A program made the position numbers and the translations under genes. This document shows positions 16,736 through 26,000 of a stretch of DNA of 64,000 nt, piece by piece (the first letter of the stretch is position 1; every line of letters starts with the position of its first letter). Source of the DNA: Streptomyces sp. RPA4-2 (GTDB lineage Bacteria; Actinomycetota; Actinomycetes; Streptomycetales; Streptomycetaceae); contig NZ_CP050975.2 of the NCBI RefSeq assembly GCF_012273515.2, forward strand, positions 3,720,001-3,784,000, written 5' to 3'. The notes beneath the pieces are model-generated. The model saw only the letters and a program-made list of their open reading frames with translations. It was not told where the DNA came from and made no database searches.

Positions 16736-16927
16736 ATGACGTACGACCGATTGGTGTGCGCGAACTGCGCGGCGCCCGTCAGTGAGGGTCGCTGCCCGGT
16801 CTGCCGCGCGAACCGGGAGCGGCTGCAGCAGGAGAGCCCCTTCGCCGGGCTGAACCCGATGGCGCTGATAGCGCTGCTGGCCGTGCTCATCGCGGCGGTG
16901 GCCCTGCTGGCCCACCAGACGGTGTAG
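16736..16927 (+). CDS. Small zinc-ribbon membrane protein
   Basis: A 63-residue protein with a treble-clef-like zinc site, CANC at 8-11 and CPVC at 20-23, joined by a short linker to one C-terminal helix (PMALIALLAVLIAAVALLAH, about 41-60). AGGAGG eight bases upstream gives a very good start. Function unknown; the position between ftsE and prfB seems conserved in streptomycetes (from memory). Confidence 0.85.
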   Translation: MTYDRLVCANCAAPVSEGRCPVCRANRERLQQESPFAGLNPMALIALLAVLIAAVALLAHQTV

Positions 16928-16979
16928 GACCCGCGAGAGGGCACCCAGGGCGTACGGACAGCTACCCAGGGCGTACGGG

Positions 16980-17012
16980 AAGGGCCCGGAGCAGCTCGCT
17001 CCGGGCCCTTTT
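16980..17012 (+). terminator. Rho-independent terminator of the zinc-ribbon gene
   Basis: A 13-bp perfect stem (AAGGGCCCGGAGC and complement) with a 5-base loop, ending in TTTT, 53 bases after the stop codon. Confidence 0.85.
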
Positions 17013-17057
17013 CGCCTCTTCACGCGAGAATGGTGTCGCGTATCACACCGGCCTGGG

Positions 17058-17645
17058 TCAGGCAGCGCTGCCGCGGCTGCCCATGAGGCGCGGCAGCAGT
17101 CGGAAGCCGATACCGCCGGCGATCATCGTGGCGGCGCCGACCATCAGGAACGTGGTCTCGGCGGCACCCGTCTCGGCCAGCTCGCCACTCTTGCCCTGGG
17201 CGGAGGTGTCCGAGCCGGTGTCGGTCAGACCGGAGGAGCCCTTGCCCTGCTCGACGGGCTTGGAGCCGCCGTCGGGGTTGCTGTCGTTGCCGCCCGTACC
17301 GGCCTCGTCGGTCGGGTCGGTGGGCTCGGTCGGCTCCTCGGTGGGGTCCGTGGGCCCGTCGGTCGGCTCGGTGGAGGGCGTGCCCGGGTCCGAAGGCGTG
17401 CCCGGGTCCGAGGGCGTACCGGGGTCCGAGGGCGTGCCCGGGTCCGAGGGCGTGCCCGGGTCGGAAGGCGTGCCGGGGTCGGTCGGGATGCCCGTGTCGC
17501 TCGCCGTCGGGGTCGGGCCGTCCAGCGTGACACCGACGTTGATGTCGAGAGCCGAGGCGGCACCCGCGGCGGTCAGCGAGGCACCGGCGGCGATCACCGC
17601 GCAGGCGGCTATCCGCGCCGCGCGAATCCGCGTCTTCTTGGTCAT
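17058..17645 (-). CDS. LAETG-motif, sortase-anchored surface protein
   Basis: A 195-residue secreted protein. The signal peptide covers residues 1-32 (cleavage about AGAASA/LD). Six exact DPGTPS hexapeptides (about 56-91) and more Pro/Thr/Glu-rich sequence form a stalk. The C-terminus has LAETG (156-160), a hydrophobic stretch (TTFLMVGAATMIAGGIGF) and an Arg-containing tail. LAxTG is the preferred motif of class E sortases of streptomycetes, so it should be covalently linked to peptidoglycan. No catalytic domain is seen. It lies between prfB and ftsE, on the minus strand with its own upstream gap. Confidence 0.88.
   Translation of the reverse strand: MTKKTRIRAARIAACAVIAAGASLTAAGAASALDINVGVTLDGPTPTASDTGIPTDPGTPSDPGTPSDPGTPSDPGTPSDPGTPSDPGTPSTEPTDGPTDPTEEPTEPTDPTDEAGTGGNDSNPDGGSKPVEQGKGSSGLTDTGSDTSAQGKSGELAETGAAETTFLMVGAATMIAGGIGFRLLPRLMGSRGSAA
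17373..17480 (-). repeat. 18-bp tandem repeats encoding DPGTPS
   Basis: About six copies of an 18-bp unit inside the LAETG protein gene, with only synonymous differences. In-frame length variation between strains is likely. Confidence 0.8.
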
Positions 17646-17889
17646 CTGCTTGCTACCCCCAGTAGCTGATCGTCAATGGAGCAGCGCCCGGGGCCACGGC
17701 GTCACAGGGTGGCTTTGCTCGACCCCCCGGTTCACATGCGCCCCAGAGATACGCATGCCACGCGTCACCCTTCCCAGTTTTCAAAGCAGCGTCAAGGTCG
17801 TTGCGGCCGCGATGTCCGGATCAGCTCCATTTGACCGCCATGAAGACATGTGACTGTGACGTAAAACCCAGACAACCGCCACACAAAAA
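17646..17889. other. Intergenic gap between surface protein and prfB
   Basis: Upstream region of the LAETG protein gene. A G-rich ribosome site lies about 15 bases before the start. No gene and no confident promoter were seen in the rest; it ends at the prfB terminator. Confidence 0.5.
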
Positions 17890-17920
17890 GGCAACTGCCG
17901 CTCAAAGAGCGGCAGTTGCC
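17885..17920 (-). terminator. Rho-independent terminator of prfB
   Basis: A perfect 14-bp stem (GGCAACTGCCGCTC and complement) with a 3-base loop, followed on the minus strand by five T residues, 31 bases after the prfB stop. Confidence 0.93.
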
Positions 17921-17950
17921 ATGTCGACAAAGAGGCCCTGGGGCCCCGTG

Positions 17951-19057
17951 TCACTTCTCCTGCTGCTTGCGCCAGCGAATTCCGGCCTCGAGGAACCCGT
18001 CGATCTCACCGTTGAACACGGCCTCGGGGTTGCCCACTTCGAAGTCCGTCCGCAGGTCCTTGACCATCTGGTACGGGTGCAGCACGTACGAACGCATCTG
18101 GTTGCCCCAGGAGTTGCCGCCGTCGCCCTTGAGGGCGTCCATCTTGGCCTGCTCCTCCTGGCGGCGCCGCTCGAGGAGCTTGGCCTGGAGGACGTTCATC
18201 GCGCTCGCCTTGTTCTGGATCTGCGACCGCTCGTTCTGACACGACACGACGATGCCGGTCGGCAGGTGGGTCAGACGCACCGCGGAGTCGGTGGTGTTGA
18301 CGCCCTGGCCGCCGGGACCCGAGGAACGGTAGACGTCCACCCGGAGCTCGGACTCGTCGATCTCGATGTGATCCGTCTGCTCGACGACGGGCAGGATCTC
18401 GACACCGGCGAACGACGTCTGCCGGCGTCCCTGGTTGTCGAAGGGCGAGATCCGCACGAGCCGGTGGGTGCCCTGCTCCACGGAGAGCGTTCCGTAGGCG
18501 TACGGCACGTGCACGGCGAAGGTGGTGGACTTGATGCCCGCCTCTTCCGCGTACGAGGTCTCGTAGAGCTCGGTCTTGTACCCGTGCCGCTCGGCCCAGC
18601 GCAGGTACATGCGCTGCAGCCGCTCGGTGAAGTCGGAGGCGTCGACGCCGCCGGCCTCGGCGCGGATGGTGACGACGGCCTCGCGGGAGTCGTACTCCCC
18701 CGACAGCAGCGTCCGCACCTCCATCTCGTCCAGCGCCTTCTTGACGGCGGTGAGCTCGGACTCGGCCTCGGCGCGGGTGTCCGGGTCGTCCTCCTCCTCG
18801 GCCATCTCGAAGAGCACGCTCAGATCGTCGATACGCCCGCGCAGCGCCTCGGCCTTCCTGACCTCCGCCTGGAGGTGGCTCAGCTTGCTGGTGATCTTCT
18901 GCGCCTCGTCCGGGTCGTCCCACAGGGACGGCGCGGCCGCCTGCTCCTCGAGCACGGCGACGTCTGCCCTCAGCTTGTCGAGGTCCAGGACGGCCTCGAT
19001 CGACTCCATGGTCGAGGAGAGGGACTTGAGCTCTTCGGATACATCGACGACTGCCAC
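17951..19057 (-). CDS. prfB: Peptide chain release factor 2
   Basis: A 368-residue RF2 that recognises UGA and UAA. The GGQ hydrolysis loop is present ([11 protein letters not shown]) and the codon-reading loop region contains the SPF tripeptide ([13 protein letters not shown]). Translation starts at a GTG (19057), giving [11 protein letters not shown] after the initiator Met. There is no in-frame stop or programmed +1 frameshift of the E. coli type. The reading frame of the upstream kinase overlaps its first 88 bases, probably because of a frameshift in that kinase. Confidence 0.97.
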   Translation of the reverse strand: MAVVDVSEELKSLSSTMESIEAVLDLDKLRADVAVLEEQAAAPSLWDDPDEAQKITSKLSHLQAEVRKAEALRGRIDDLSVLFEMAEEEDDPDTRAEAESELTAVKKALDEMEVRTLLSGEYDSREAVVTIRAEAGGVDASDFTERLQRMYLRWAERHGYKTELYETSYAEEAGIKSTTFAVHVPYAYGTLSVEQGTHRLVRISPFDNQGRRQTSFAGVEILPVVEQTDHIEIDESELRVDVYRSSGPGGQGVNTTDSAVRLTHLPTGIVVSCQNERSQIQNKASAMNVLQAKLLERRRQEEQAKMDALKGDGGNSWGNQMRSYVLHPYQMVKDLRTDFEVGNPEAVFNGEIDGFLEAGIRWRKQQEK

Positions 19058-20586
19058 GCCTCCAGCGTAACGGCTGCGGCAAGCGGGGCTCTCACCCCCG
19101 GGGACCGCACCCCCGGGCCTCCCCGTCCCGGGGCTGCCGCCCCGGACCCCCGCTTCGGCCTGAACGGCCTCGTCCTCAAACGCCGGACGGGCTGAGAAGC
19201 CGTACCCCGGTAAGCATCCCCGGTCCGTCCCGGGCCCCGCTCCGCGCGGGAACCTTCCAGCGCGGGCCCGCACCCCCAGCCCGTCCGGCGATCGAGGACG
19301 AGCCCTTCGGGTCCGGGGCGAAGCCCCTGACGGGACACGACGGGACGGGACCCGTCAGGGAGAGGCCGCCGAATTCTTCGTGTCGGAGGGCTGCGCCCTC
19401 CGTCGTCCCCCGAGGTGGCCAGCCACGTCCCCACCCCCACCGCGGCGACGAGCACCACTCCCGCCACCCCCAGCGTGATCCGGCGCCGCCGGGCTGAGGC
19501 CCGATGCCGCGCCGATCCGGGCCGGGGCGCCCCCGCGGCCCGCGGCACGCGTGCCGTCCCCCGCGCCCCGCCGGCCAGCTCGTCCGGCCCCGGCACCCGC
19601 ATCGAGGTGTGCGTGTCCCGGTTCGAGTCCGGCGCGGCGCCCGGCACCAGCGGCACGGCCCCTCGTCGTACCCGCGACGTCGGCTCGGCCGGCTCCGCGG
19701 CCTCCTCGGACGTCTCCTCCGCCGGTTCCCCGTCCGGCTCGTCCACGTCCAGCGGCGGCATCCCCGCCAGCAACGGCAGCTGCTCCCGCAGCCGCGCTCC
19801 CAGCTCGGACGCCCGCAGCCGCGACGCCGGGGCCTTCGCCAGACACTGCACGAGGAGCTGCCACAGCTCCTCGGGGATCCCCGGCAGCGGCACCACCGTC
19901 TCGGTCACGTGCCGCCGCAGCACCGCTCCCGGGTGTCCGCCCCCGAAGGGCGTGAACCCGGCCAGGAGCTCGTACAGGACGGTCGCCAGGGCGTAGATGT
20001 CGACGGCGGCCCGCGGCGGCAGTCCCTCGATGATCTCGGGCGCGAGATAGTCCGGCGTGCCGATGATCTTCGTGGCCCGGGTCCGCCGCGGCGAGTCGAT
20101 GAGTTTGGCCACACCGAAGTCGGTCAGCAGCGCGGGGTGCGCGCCACCCGGCCCGAGCGGCCCCTGCATGTCGAGGAGCACGTTCTCGGGCTTGACGTCC
20201 CGGTGGACCACCCCGGCCGCGTGCGCCGCCGCCAGGCCGTCCGCGACGTCGGCCACGATCGCGACCGCGGCCTCCGGCGCCAGCCGCCGTTCCCGGTCCA
20301 GCCGGGTGCGCAGGTCCGTACCCCGTACGAGATCCATGACGAGCGCGAGGTCGTTGCCGTCCACCACGAGGTCACGCACCGCGACCACATGGGGATGGTC
20401 GAGACCGAGCAGGGCCGTGCGCTCCTGGACGAAGCGGCCCACGAGCTCCTGGTCGGACGCGAGGTCCTCGCGCAGCAGCTTGATGGCGACGGGCCCCTCG
20501 GGTCCCTCGCCCAGCCACACCGTACCGGCGCTGCCCCGCCCCAGAATCTGGTGGGCGGTGTAGCGGCTCCCGATCTTCCGTGCCAA
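18970..20586 (-). CDS. pkaB: Membrane Ser/Thr protein kinase (PkaB-like), 3' end frame-disturbed
   Basis: A Hanks-type kinase: Gly loop GRGSAGTV (16-23), Lys about 36, HRDVKPEN (128-135), DFG (156-158), activation segment ending GTPDYLAPE. An acidic linker of about 100 residues precedes one helix ([22 protein letters not shown]). TTG start has AGGAG five bases upstream. After the helix the open frame runs 130 unlikely residues into prfB. Shifting one base at 19400-19405 (GGAGGGCGC on the minus strand) gives [13 protein letters not shown] and a stop at 19355, about 410 residues in all. That fits the PkaB size I recall (about 417). A missing G, real or a base-call error, is the best explanation. 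Confidence 0.85.
   Translation of the reverse strand: MARKIGSRYTAHQILGRGSAGTVWLGEGPEGPVAIKLLREDLASDQELVGRFVQERTALLGLDHPHVVAVRDLVVDGNDLALVMDLVRGTDLRTRLDRERRLAPEAAVAIVADVADGLAAAHAAGVVHRDVKPENVLLDMQGPLGPGGAHPALLTDFGVAKLIDSPRRTRATKIIGTPDYLAPEIIEGLPPRAAVDIYALATVLYELLAGFTPFGGGHPGAVLRRHVTETVVPLPGIPEELWQLLVQCLAKAPASRLRASELGARLREQLPLLAGMPPLDVDEPDGEPAEETSEEAAEPAEPTSRVRRGAVPLVPGAAPDSNRDTHTSMRVPGPDELAGGARGTARVPRAAGAPRPGSARHRASARRRRITLGVAGVVLVAAVGVGTWLATSGDDGGRSPPTRRIRRPLPDGSRPVVSRQGLRPGPEGLVLDRRTGWGCGPALEGSRAERGPGRTGDAYRGTASQPVRRLRTRPFRPKRGSGAAAPGRGGPGVRSPGVRAPLAAAVTLEAWQSSMYPKSSSPSPRPWSRSRPSWTSTS
19133..19328. repeat. Dispersed GC-rich inverted repeat element, copy 1
   Basis: Outward arms around TCCTCAAACGCCGGACGGGC (about 19166-19196) and the matching AGCCCGTCCGGCG (about 19277-19303) flank about 80 bp. 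The same sequence family occurs at 26524-26630 and 26811-26880. It lies past the expected end of the kinase, in the kinase-prfB gap. Confidence 0.7.
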
Positions 20587-20735
20587 GACTGCTCCTACCG
20601 ACGCGTGTTGCCGCTAAAAGTACGCGTCCGAGGAGCCAACCTTCACTCCGGAGGCGGAAATCACCCGCCAGATGTCGACAAGTCCCCAGAGTCGGCCGCG
20701 GACCGGCCGCCGGTCAGGTGCGCGGGCGCGGCGCG

Positions 20736-22514
20736 TCAGTTGCCGGACGAGCCCGAGCCGAGATTCCCGACCCAGTCGCTGACGGTGTGGTACCCGTGCG
20801 TCAGCTCGCCCCAGAAGGACCTGGTGGAGCCGATCCAGCCCTGCAGGGGGCTGAACTCCCAGACCAGCCATCCGCCGACGAACAGGATGACGATCATGAA
20901 CAGGCAGCCCTTGAGGCAGCCCAGCCCCGGGATCCTCATCCGGTTGGCACTGCGCTGCCGCGGCTCACGCGACTGCCGCGGCGCGGGCGCCTCGGGCTGC
21001 TGCGGCGCGGGAGCGTACCGCTGGGGCTGCGGCTGCTGACGCTGCGCCCGCCGGGACTGCTGTTGCTGCTGTTGTTGCTGCGCGTACTGCTGTTGCTGCT
21101 GTTGCTGCTGTTGCTGCCCGTACTGCTGCTGTTGCTGCTGCCCGTACTGCTGAGGCTGCTGAGGCGCGTACCGCTGGGGCTGCTGTCCCTGCTGCGGATA
21201 CCCGTATCCGGGCGGCGGCTGCTGGCCCTGCTGCTGCTCGGGCCGCTGCTGCGGTCGTGCGACCTGCCGCTGCGGACGCCGGCGCAGCGGGTCCTGGTCC
21301 GGGTCGACGTACTGCTGGAACTGCGTCTGCTCGTTGCGGTCGCGGGCCGCCCGCAACTGGCTCTGCCAGGGATGCGGGTCCTCCGGCCGGCCGGGCCCTC
21401 CGCCGGGCTGGTTCTGCGGCACCGGCGGCATGACGGCGGTCGGGTCGGCGGCACCCCGGTGCGGCAGGACCGCGGTGGGATCGGCGGCGCCCGTGTGCGG
21501 AAGGACACTGGTCGCGCCGTTCGGGTCGTACGCCCCCGGAGCGCCGTGCGGCAGCACCTGGGTGGGGTCGGCCGCGCCCGGCGTACCGGGGACCGGCGCC
21601 GGTGCCGGGTCGGGGGCGAGCAGCGCGCCCACCCCGTCCGCCGCGGCGATCTGCGCGGAGGTGGCGTGCACGCCGACGCCCTCGGCGACGGCGCGCAGCC
21701 CGCGCGCGAGGTTCTCGGCGCTGGGCCGCTGGTCCGGGTTCTTGCGCAGACAGCGTTCTATGACCGTCCACAGCGGATCGGGCACGGTGGAGGGCCGGCG
21801 CGGCTCGGCGCTCAGGTGCTGGTGCAGCACTTCGAGGGCGGAGCCGCCGGAGAACGGCGGGCGTCCGGTGACCAGCTCGTACAACAGGATGCCCGCCCCG
21901 TAGATGTCGACGGCGGACGTCTGCGGACGTCCCTCCGCGGACTCGGGCGCGACATACGCGGGCGTACCGACGAACTCGTGGGTCCGGGTCAGGCCCGGGG
22001 AGTCGGCGAGCCGGGCGATGCCGAAGTCGGTGAGCAGCGGGTGCATCTGGCCGCCGTCCTGCTTGAGCAGGACGTTCGCGGGCTTCAGGTCCCGGTGCAC
22101 GACACCGTCGGCGTGGCTGGCGGCGAGCGCGTCGGCGATCTGAGCGGTGAGGAGGGCGGCGGCGACCGGCGAGAACGGGCCGTTCTCGCGCAGGTAGTGG
22201 TGCAGGTCGGGTCCCTCGACCAGATCCATGACGAGCGCGAGCAGATCGCCCTCGACGACGAGGTCGCGGACCCGCACGATGTTCGGGTGGGTGAGCCGCA
22301 GCAGGACGGACCGCTCCCGCAGGAAGCGCATCACGACGTCCGCGTCGTTGGCGAGCTCCTCCTTCAGGACCTTGATCGCCACGGTCTCGCCGGGCTGGCC
22401 GGCGACGGCCGCCTCGGCACCCGCGGTCTCCCGCTGGCGGGCTCGCCAGACGGTGCCTGTGGCGCCGCGTCCCAGCGGCTCCTCAAGGAGGTACTTGCTC
22501 CCTACCGGCCGCAC
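20736..22514 (-). CDS. pkaA: Membrane Ser/Thr protein kinase with poly-Gln linker (PkaA-like)
   Basis: A 592-residue Hanks kinase. Gly loop GRGATGTV (15-22), Lys 48, HRDLKPAN (140-147), DFG (163-165), activation segment ending GTPAYVAPE. The linker has DPTAVLPH-type repeats (about 320-370) and an extreme Gln-rich tract (about 440-488), then a C-terminal helix (CLFMIVILFVGGWLVWEF) and a short outer tail. I chose the GTG at 22514 because GGGAG lies nine bases upstream; the ATG at 22565 is possible. It is 149 bp upstream of the second kinase, same strand. Substrates are unknown; the divergent FHA protein is a natural candidate partner (inference). Confidence 0.93.
   Translation of the reverse strand: MRPVGSKYLLEEPLGRGATGTVWRARQRETAGAEAAVAGQPGETVAIKVLKEELANDADVVMRFLRERSVLLRLTHPNIVRVRDLVVEGDLLALVMDLVEGPDLHHYLRENGPFSPVAAALLTAQIADALAASHADGVVHRDLKPANVLLKQDGGQMHPLLTDFGIARLADSPGLTRTHEFVGTPAYVAPESAEGRPQTSAVDIYGAGILLYELVTGRPPFSGGSALEVLHQHLSAEPRRPSTVPDPLWTVIERCLRKNPDQRPSAENLARGLRAVAEGVGVHATSAQIAAADGVGALLAPDPAPAPVPGTPGAADPTQVLPHGAPGAYDPNGATSVLPHTGAADPTAVLPHRGAADPTAVMPPVPQNQPGGGPGRPEDPHPWQSQLRAARDRNEQTQFQQYVDPDQDPLRRRPQRQVARPQQRPEQQQGQQPPPGYGYPQQGQQPQRYAPQQPQQYGQQQQQQYGQQQQQQQQQQYAQQQQQQQQSRRAQRQQPQPQRYAPAPQQPEAPAPRQSREPRQRSANRMRIPGLGCLKGCLFMIVILFVGGWLVWEFSPLQGWIGSTRSFWGELTHGYHTVSDWVGNLGSGSSGN
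21049..21195 (-). repeat. Gln-codon (CAG/CAA) repeat tract
   Basis: Long imperfect runs of glutamine codons interrupted by Tyr, Ala and Gly inside the PkaA-like kinase linker. Short uninterrupted Gln runs of 6-10 residues are seen. Confidence 0.9.
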
Positions 22515-23004
22515 GTCATGCGCTCCCTGTTGCTTGCTTGCCTGGTCCGTCCGCCGTTGTCGCATCTGCGTCACTTCTGCCGCGGCGGTTCCGCCCACTG
22601 TAATGCCGAGCTGCCCGGCACCGGGCTGTCGTCCTTGTGTGCTTCCCGTGAGCGCCTGTGGTTCGTATAAACGCTTACGCAGGCGTTCCCGTACATGTTC
22701 GATGGAAAGACGCTCACTCGCGACGGTTGGTTGCCGTTCGGCCCCTTCGACGGGGGTGTGACGGATGCCGCGACCGATCCCAAGCGGGCACCGGTCGGGC
22801 ACTGGGCAGGCACTTTTACGGGCAGAGCCGACCAATCAAGATCACTTCTGCCCGGGTGGCGGGCGTGTTGTCAGTGACAGGTGCGAGGATGCCTTCAGTA
22901 CTGGCCGACGTGTCCGTGCGCGGTGGGGGGATCTGCGGTGGGGGGACCGCAGCACAGCCTCGTCCTCGTCGCGGGCGCCTGCGCGGAAGGGACCCCTGAC
23001 GGCG
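22515..23004. other. Divergent intergenic region, kinase / FHA-FtsK gene
   Basis: A gap of 490 bp. It must hold promoters for both directions. An AT-rich patch GTATAAACGC (about 22666-22675) contains a -10-like hexamer readable on either strand, but no convincing -35 partner. No gene was seen here. Confidence 0.4.
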
Positions 23005-26000
23005 ATGCAGATCCGGCTGACCGTCGTAGACCCGCTGGGCCCGCCTTCGGAGCCGCGGGGGCGTGCCACGGCCTGTGATGTGCTGGTCACCGCCCCCGCC
23101 GGGACGGCGCTGGCGGCGGTGGCGTCGGGTCTGGCCTCGGCGGTCGGCGGGGACGGGAGCGCCGCCCCGTCCGAGCGGAGCCGGGAGCCCGGCGGTGGTC
23201 CGGTCGTGCTGTACGCGGGCGCCGAGCGGCTCGACGGGCAGCGCTGCACGCTGGGCGAGCCGCCGCTGACCGACGGCGCGGTGCTGTCCCTGGGCGCCCC
23301 CACGGAACCCGGTCCGGACGTCGACGAGGAGGCGGCCCAGCTCCACGTCGTCGCGGGCCCCGACGCGGGCGGCGTCCACCTGCTGCACGGCGGGCGGATC
23401 CACATCGGCCGTTCCGTCGAGGCGGACGTCCCGCTGGACGACCCCGACGTCTCCCGTCTGCACTGCGCGGTCACGGTCTCGCCCGAGGGCCGCGTCACGG
23501 TGGCCGACCTGGGGTCGACGAACGGTACGACGCTGGACGGCACCCGCGTCACCGCCCGCCCGGTCGGCTTCCCGCCGGGCGCGCTGCTGCGCGTGGGCGA
23601 GTCCGCCCTGCGGCTGGCCCCGCCCGGCGGCCCGGGCTCCGTGGGGACGGCACCCGACGGGGAGGGACACGTCCGGGTCTCCACCACGGCCGGCACGGGC
23701 GCCCGCCCGGATCCGGCGTCCGCCCGCGTCGCGTCCGTGCCCCGGGCCCGTACCCCGGACGCCCCCGAGCCGCCCCGCGATGACACCCGTCACGCCTACG
23801 GATCGACGCGGTGGGAAGCCACCGAGGACGCCACCGGAACACGCACGCACGGCCGGGCCGTACCGCCCGCCGCCCCTTCCGCCTCGCCCGCCGCCCCGGC
23901 CGCACCCTCCGCCGTGCCCCCCGTCGTGCCGGAACAGGGCGGGGCGCCCGGGATCGAGAGCAGGTGGCCGGAGCGGTCCGGTCCCGGCACCACGTCCGCC
24001 GGGGACCTCGCCCGGTCCCCGGCCGGCCCTGATCAAGGCGCCAGGAAGGGCACTCCCCCGCGGGGCACCGAGCTGCCGCCGGGTGAGCGCAAGCGCGGCG
24101 GCCTCGGGGCCTGGGCGCGCCGCCTGACCGGAAGCCGGGGCGAGCCCACGGACACCGGACAGGACCCGTACGAGTACGGAGAGCACGGCGAGTACGGGGA
24201 ACACGGTGAGTACGGGCAGCACGGCGAGAACCACGCCGCCGAGTCCACGGCGGACCGCGGCACGGCACAGATGCCGGAGAGCTGGCCCGACCCCGCGACG
24301 CTGCTGCTCACCGCGCTCGGACCGGGATCGCGGCTGTGGGAGCGCGGCCCGGGGCACCCGGAGGCCCTGACGGTACGGCTGGGGACGGCCGACCGGGCGA
24401 CGCCCCACGGTTCGGGGCTGCTGCCCGCGGTGCCGGTCACGGCCGGTCTGCGGGAGGCCGGCGCGCTGGGCCTGGCGGGACCGCGGGCGCGCCTCGCGGG
24501 GCTGGCCCGCTCGGTGGTGGCACAGCTCGCGGCGCTGCACTCGCCGGACACCCTGGAGATCGTCCTGCTCAGCACGGACCGCTCCCGCCCGGTCGAGGAG
24601 CGCACCGCGGAATGGGCCTGGCTCGGCTGGCTCCCCCATCTGCGCCCGGCCCACGGCCAGGACTGCCGCCTGCTCCTCGCCTACGACCGCGAACAGGCGA
24701 CCGCCCGCACGGACGAGCTGCTGCGCCGCCTCGAGGACCACCTGGCGGAAGCGGACGGCGGTCACGCCACGCACTCCCGGGGCGCCGGCACCACCGGCCC
24801 CGGCGCCCGCCCCCGGCCGTACGACGAGGCCGACCACATCCCGCTGGACACCCGGGCCGCCGGACGGCGCCCGTCCTGGGCGCGGGACCAGGACCCGGCG
24901 GACAGGGGCGGGACCGCGGGCACCGACCCGGACCGTGACTTCGACGGGCCGTACACGCTGGTCGTCGTCGACGGGGACCCCGGAGGGGCCGACGTGCGGG
25001 AGGCCGTGCTGCGGCTGGCGCACGAGGGGCCCCGCGCGGGCATCCACGTGCTCTGCCTCGCCGAGACCGCCGCGGCGTCCCCCGCGTCCCCGGTGACGAA
25101 GACGTACGAGGCGGCCTGTTCGGCGTCACCGGCGTTCCGCGAGTGCGGGGCCGTCGCGCTGCTCAGCGGGGACGTGGCCACGGCGCTGCGGCTGATGCGG
25201 GTCGCGTCCGGCGGGCCCGTCGGGCACGGCACGGTCGCCACCGTGGACGCGGTGTCCCGGGCCTGGGCCGAGCGCTTCGCCCGCGCCCTGGCGCCCCTGC
25301 GCACGGACGGCGCGCACGGCGACCGGCACACGCGCGTGTCCGCTCCGCTCCCCCACGTCGCCCGTCTGCTGGACGAACTGGGACTGGCCCGCGCCACCCC
25401 CGCCTCACTGATGGCGCGTTGGGCGGACGCGGCCGATGACACGGAGTCGCTCGGCGGGCGCGGACGGGCGGTCCTGGGCGCCGGCCCGCGGGGGCCGCTG
25501 GCGGTGGACCTCCCCGCCGAGGGCCCCCATCTGCTGATCGAGGGCCCGCCGGGCAGTGGGCGTACGGAGCTGCTCCGTTCGATCGCCGCGTCCCTGGCCG
25601 CCGCGGAGCGGCCCGACCGGCTCGGCATCGTGCTGGTGGACGGCCGGGACAGCACCGGCGGCCCCGGCGCGGCGCAGGGCGGCGAGGGGCTGCGGGTCTG
25701 TACGGACCTCCCTCACGTCACGACCCATCTCACCGCCAACGACCCCGTGCGGATGCGGGAGTTCGCTCAGTCGCTGAGCGCCGAGCTGAAGCGGCGGGCC
25801 GAGCTTCTCGGGCGGCTCGGCTTCGCGGAGTGGCACACCCACCGGGAGGTGTCGGGCCGGTTCGTCGGCCAGCGAGCGGTCCGGCCGGCCCCCGGGACGC
25901 CGTCCGACGCGTCCTCGGGTGCCGCCGATCTGGACACCCCGCCCAGTTCGACGCTGCGGCTGCGGCCGGCGGCCACACGCGCGCGTGCCGAACCCGGGCC

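Noticed and set aside
17951..19057. Programmed +1 frameshift in prfB
   Set aside because: The frame is open from the GTG start; no internal stop or slippery CUU-UGA site is seen.
19600..19640. tRNA-like T-loop GGTTCGAGTCC
   Set aside because: It lies inside the kinase gene and has no acceptor or anticodon stems around it.
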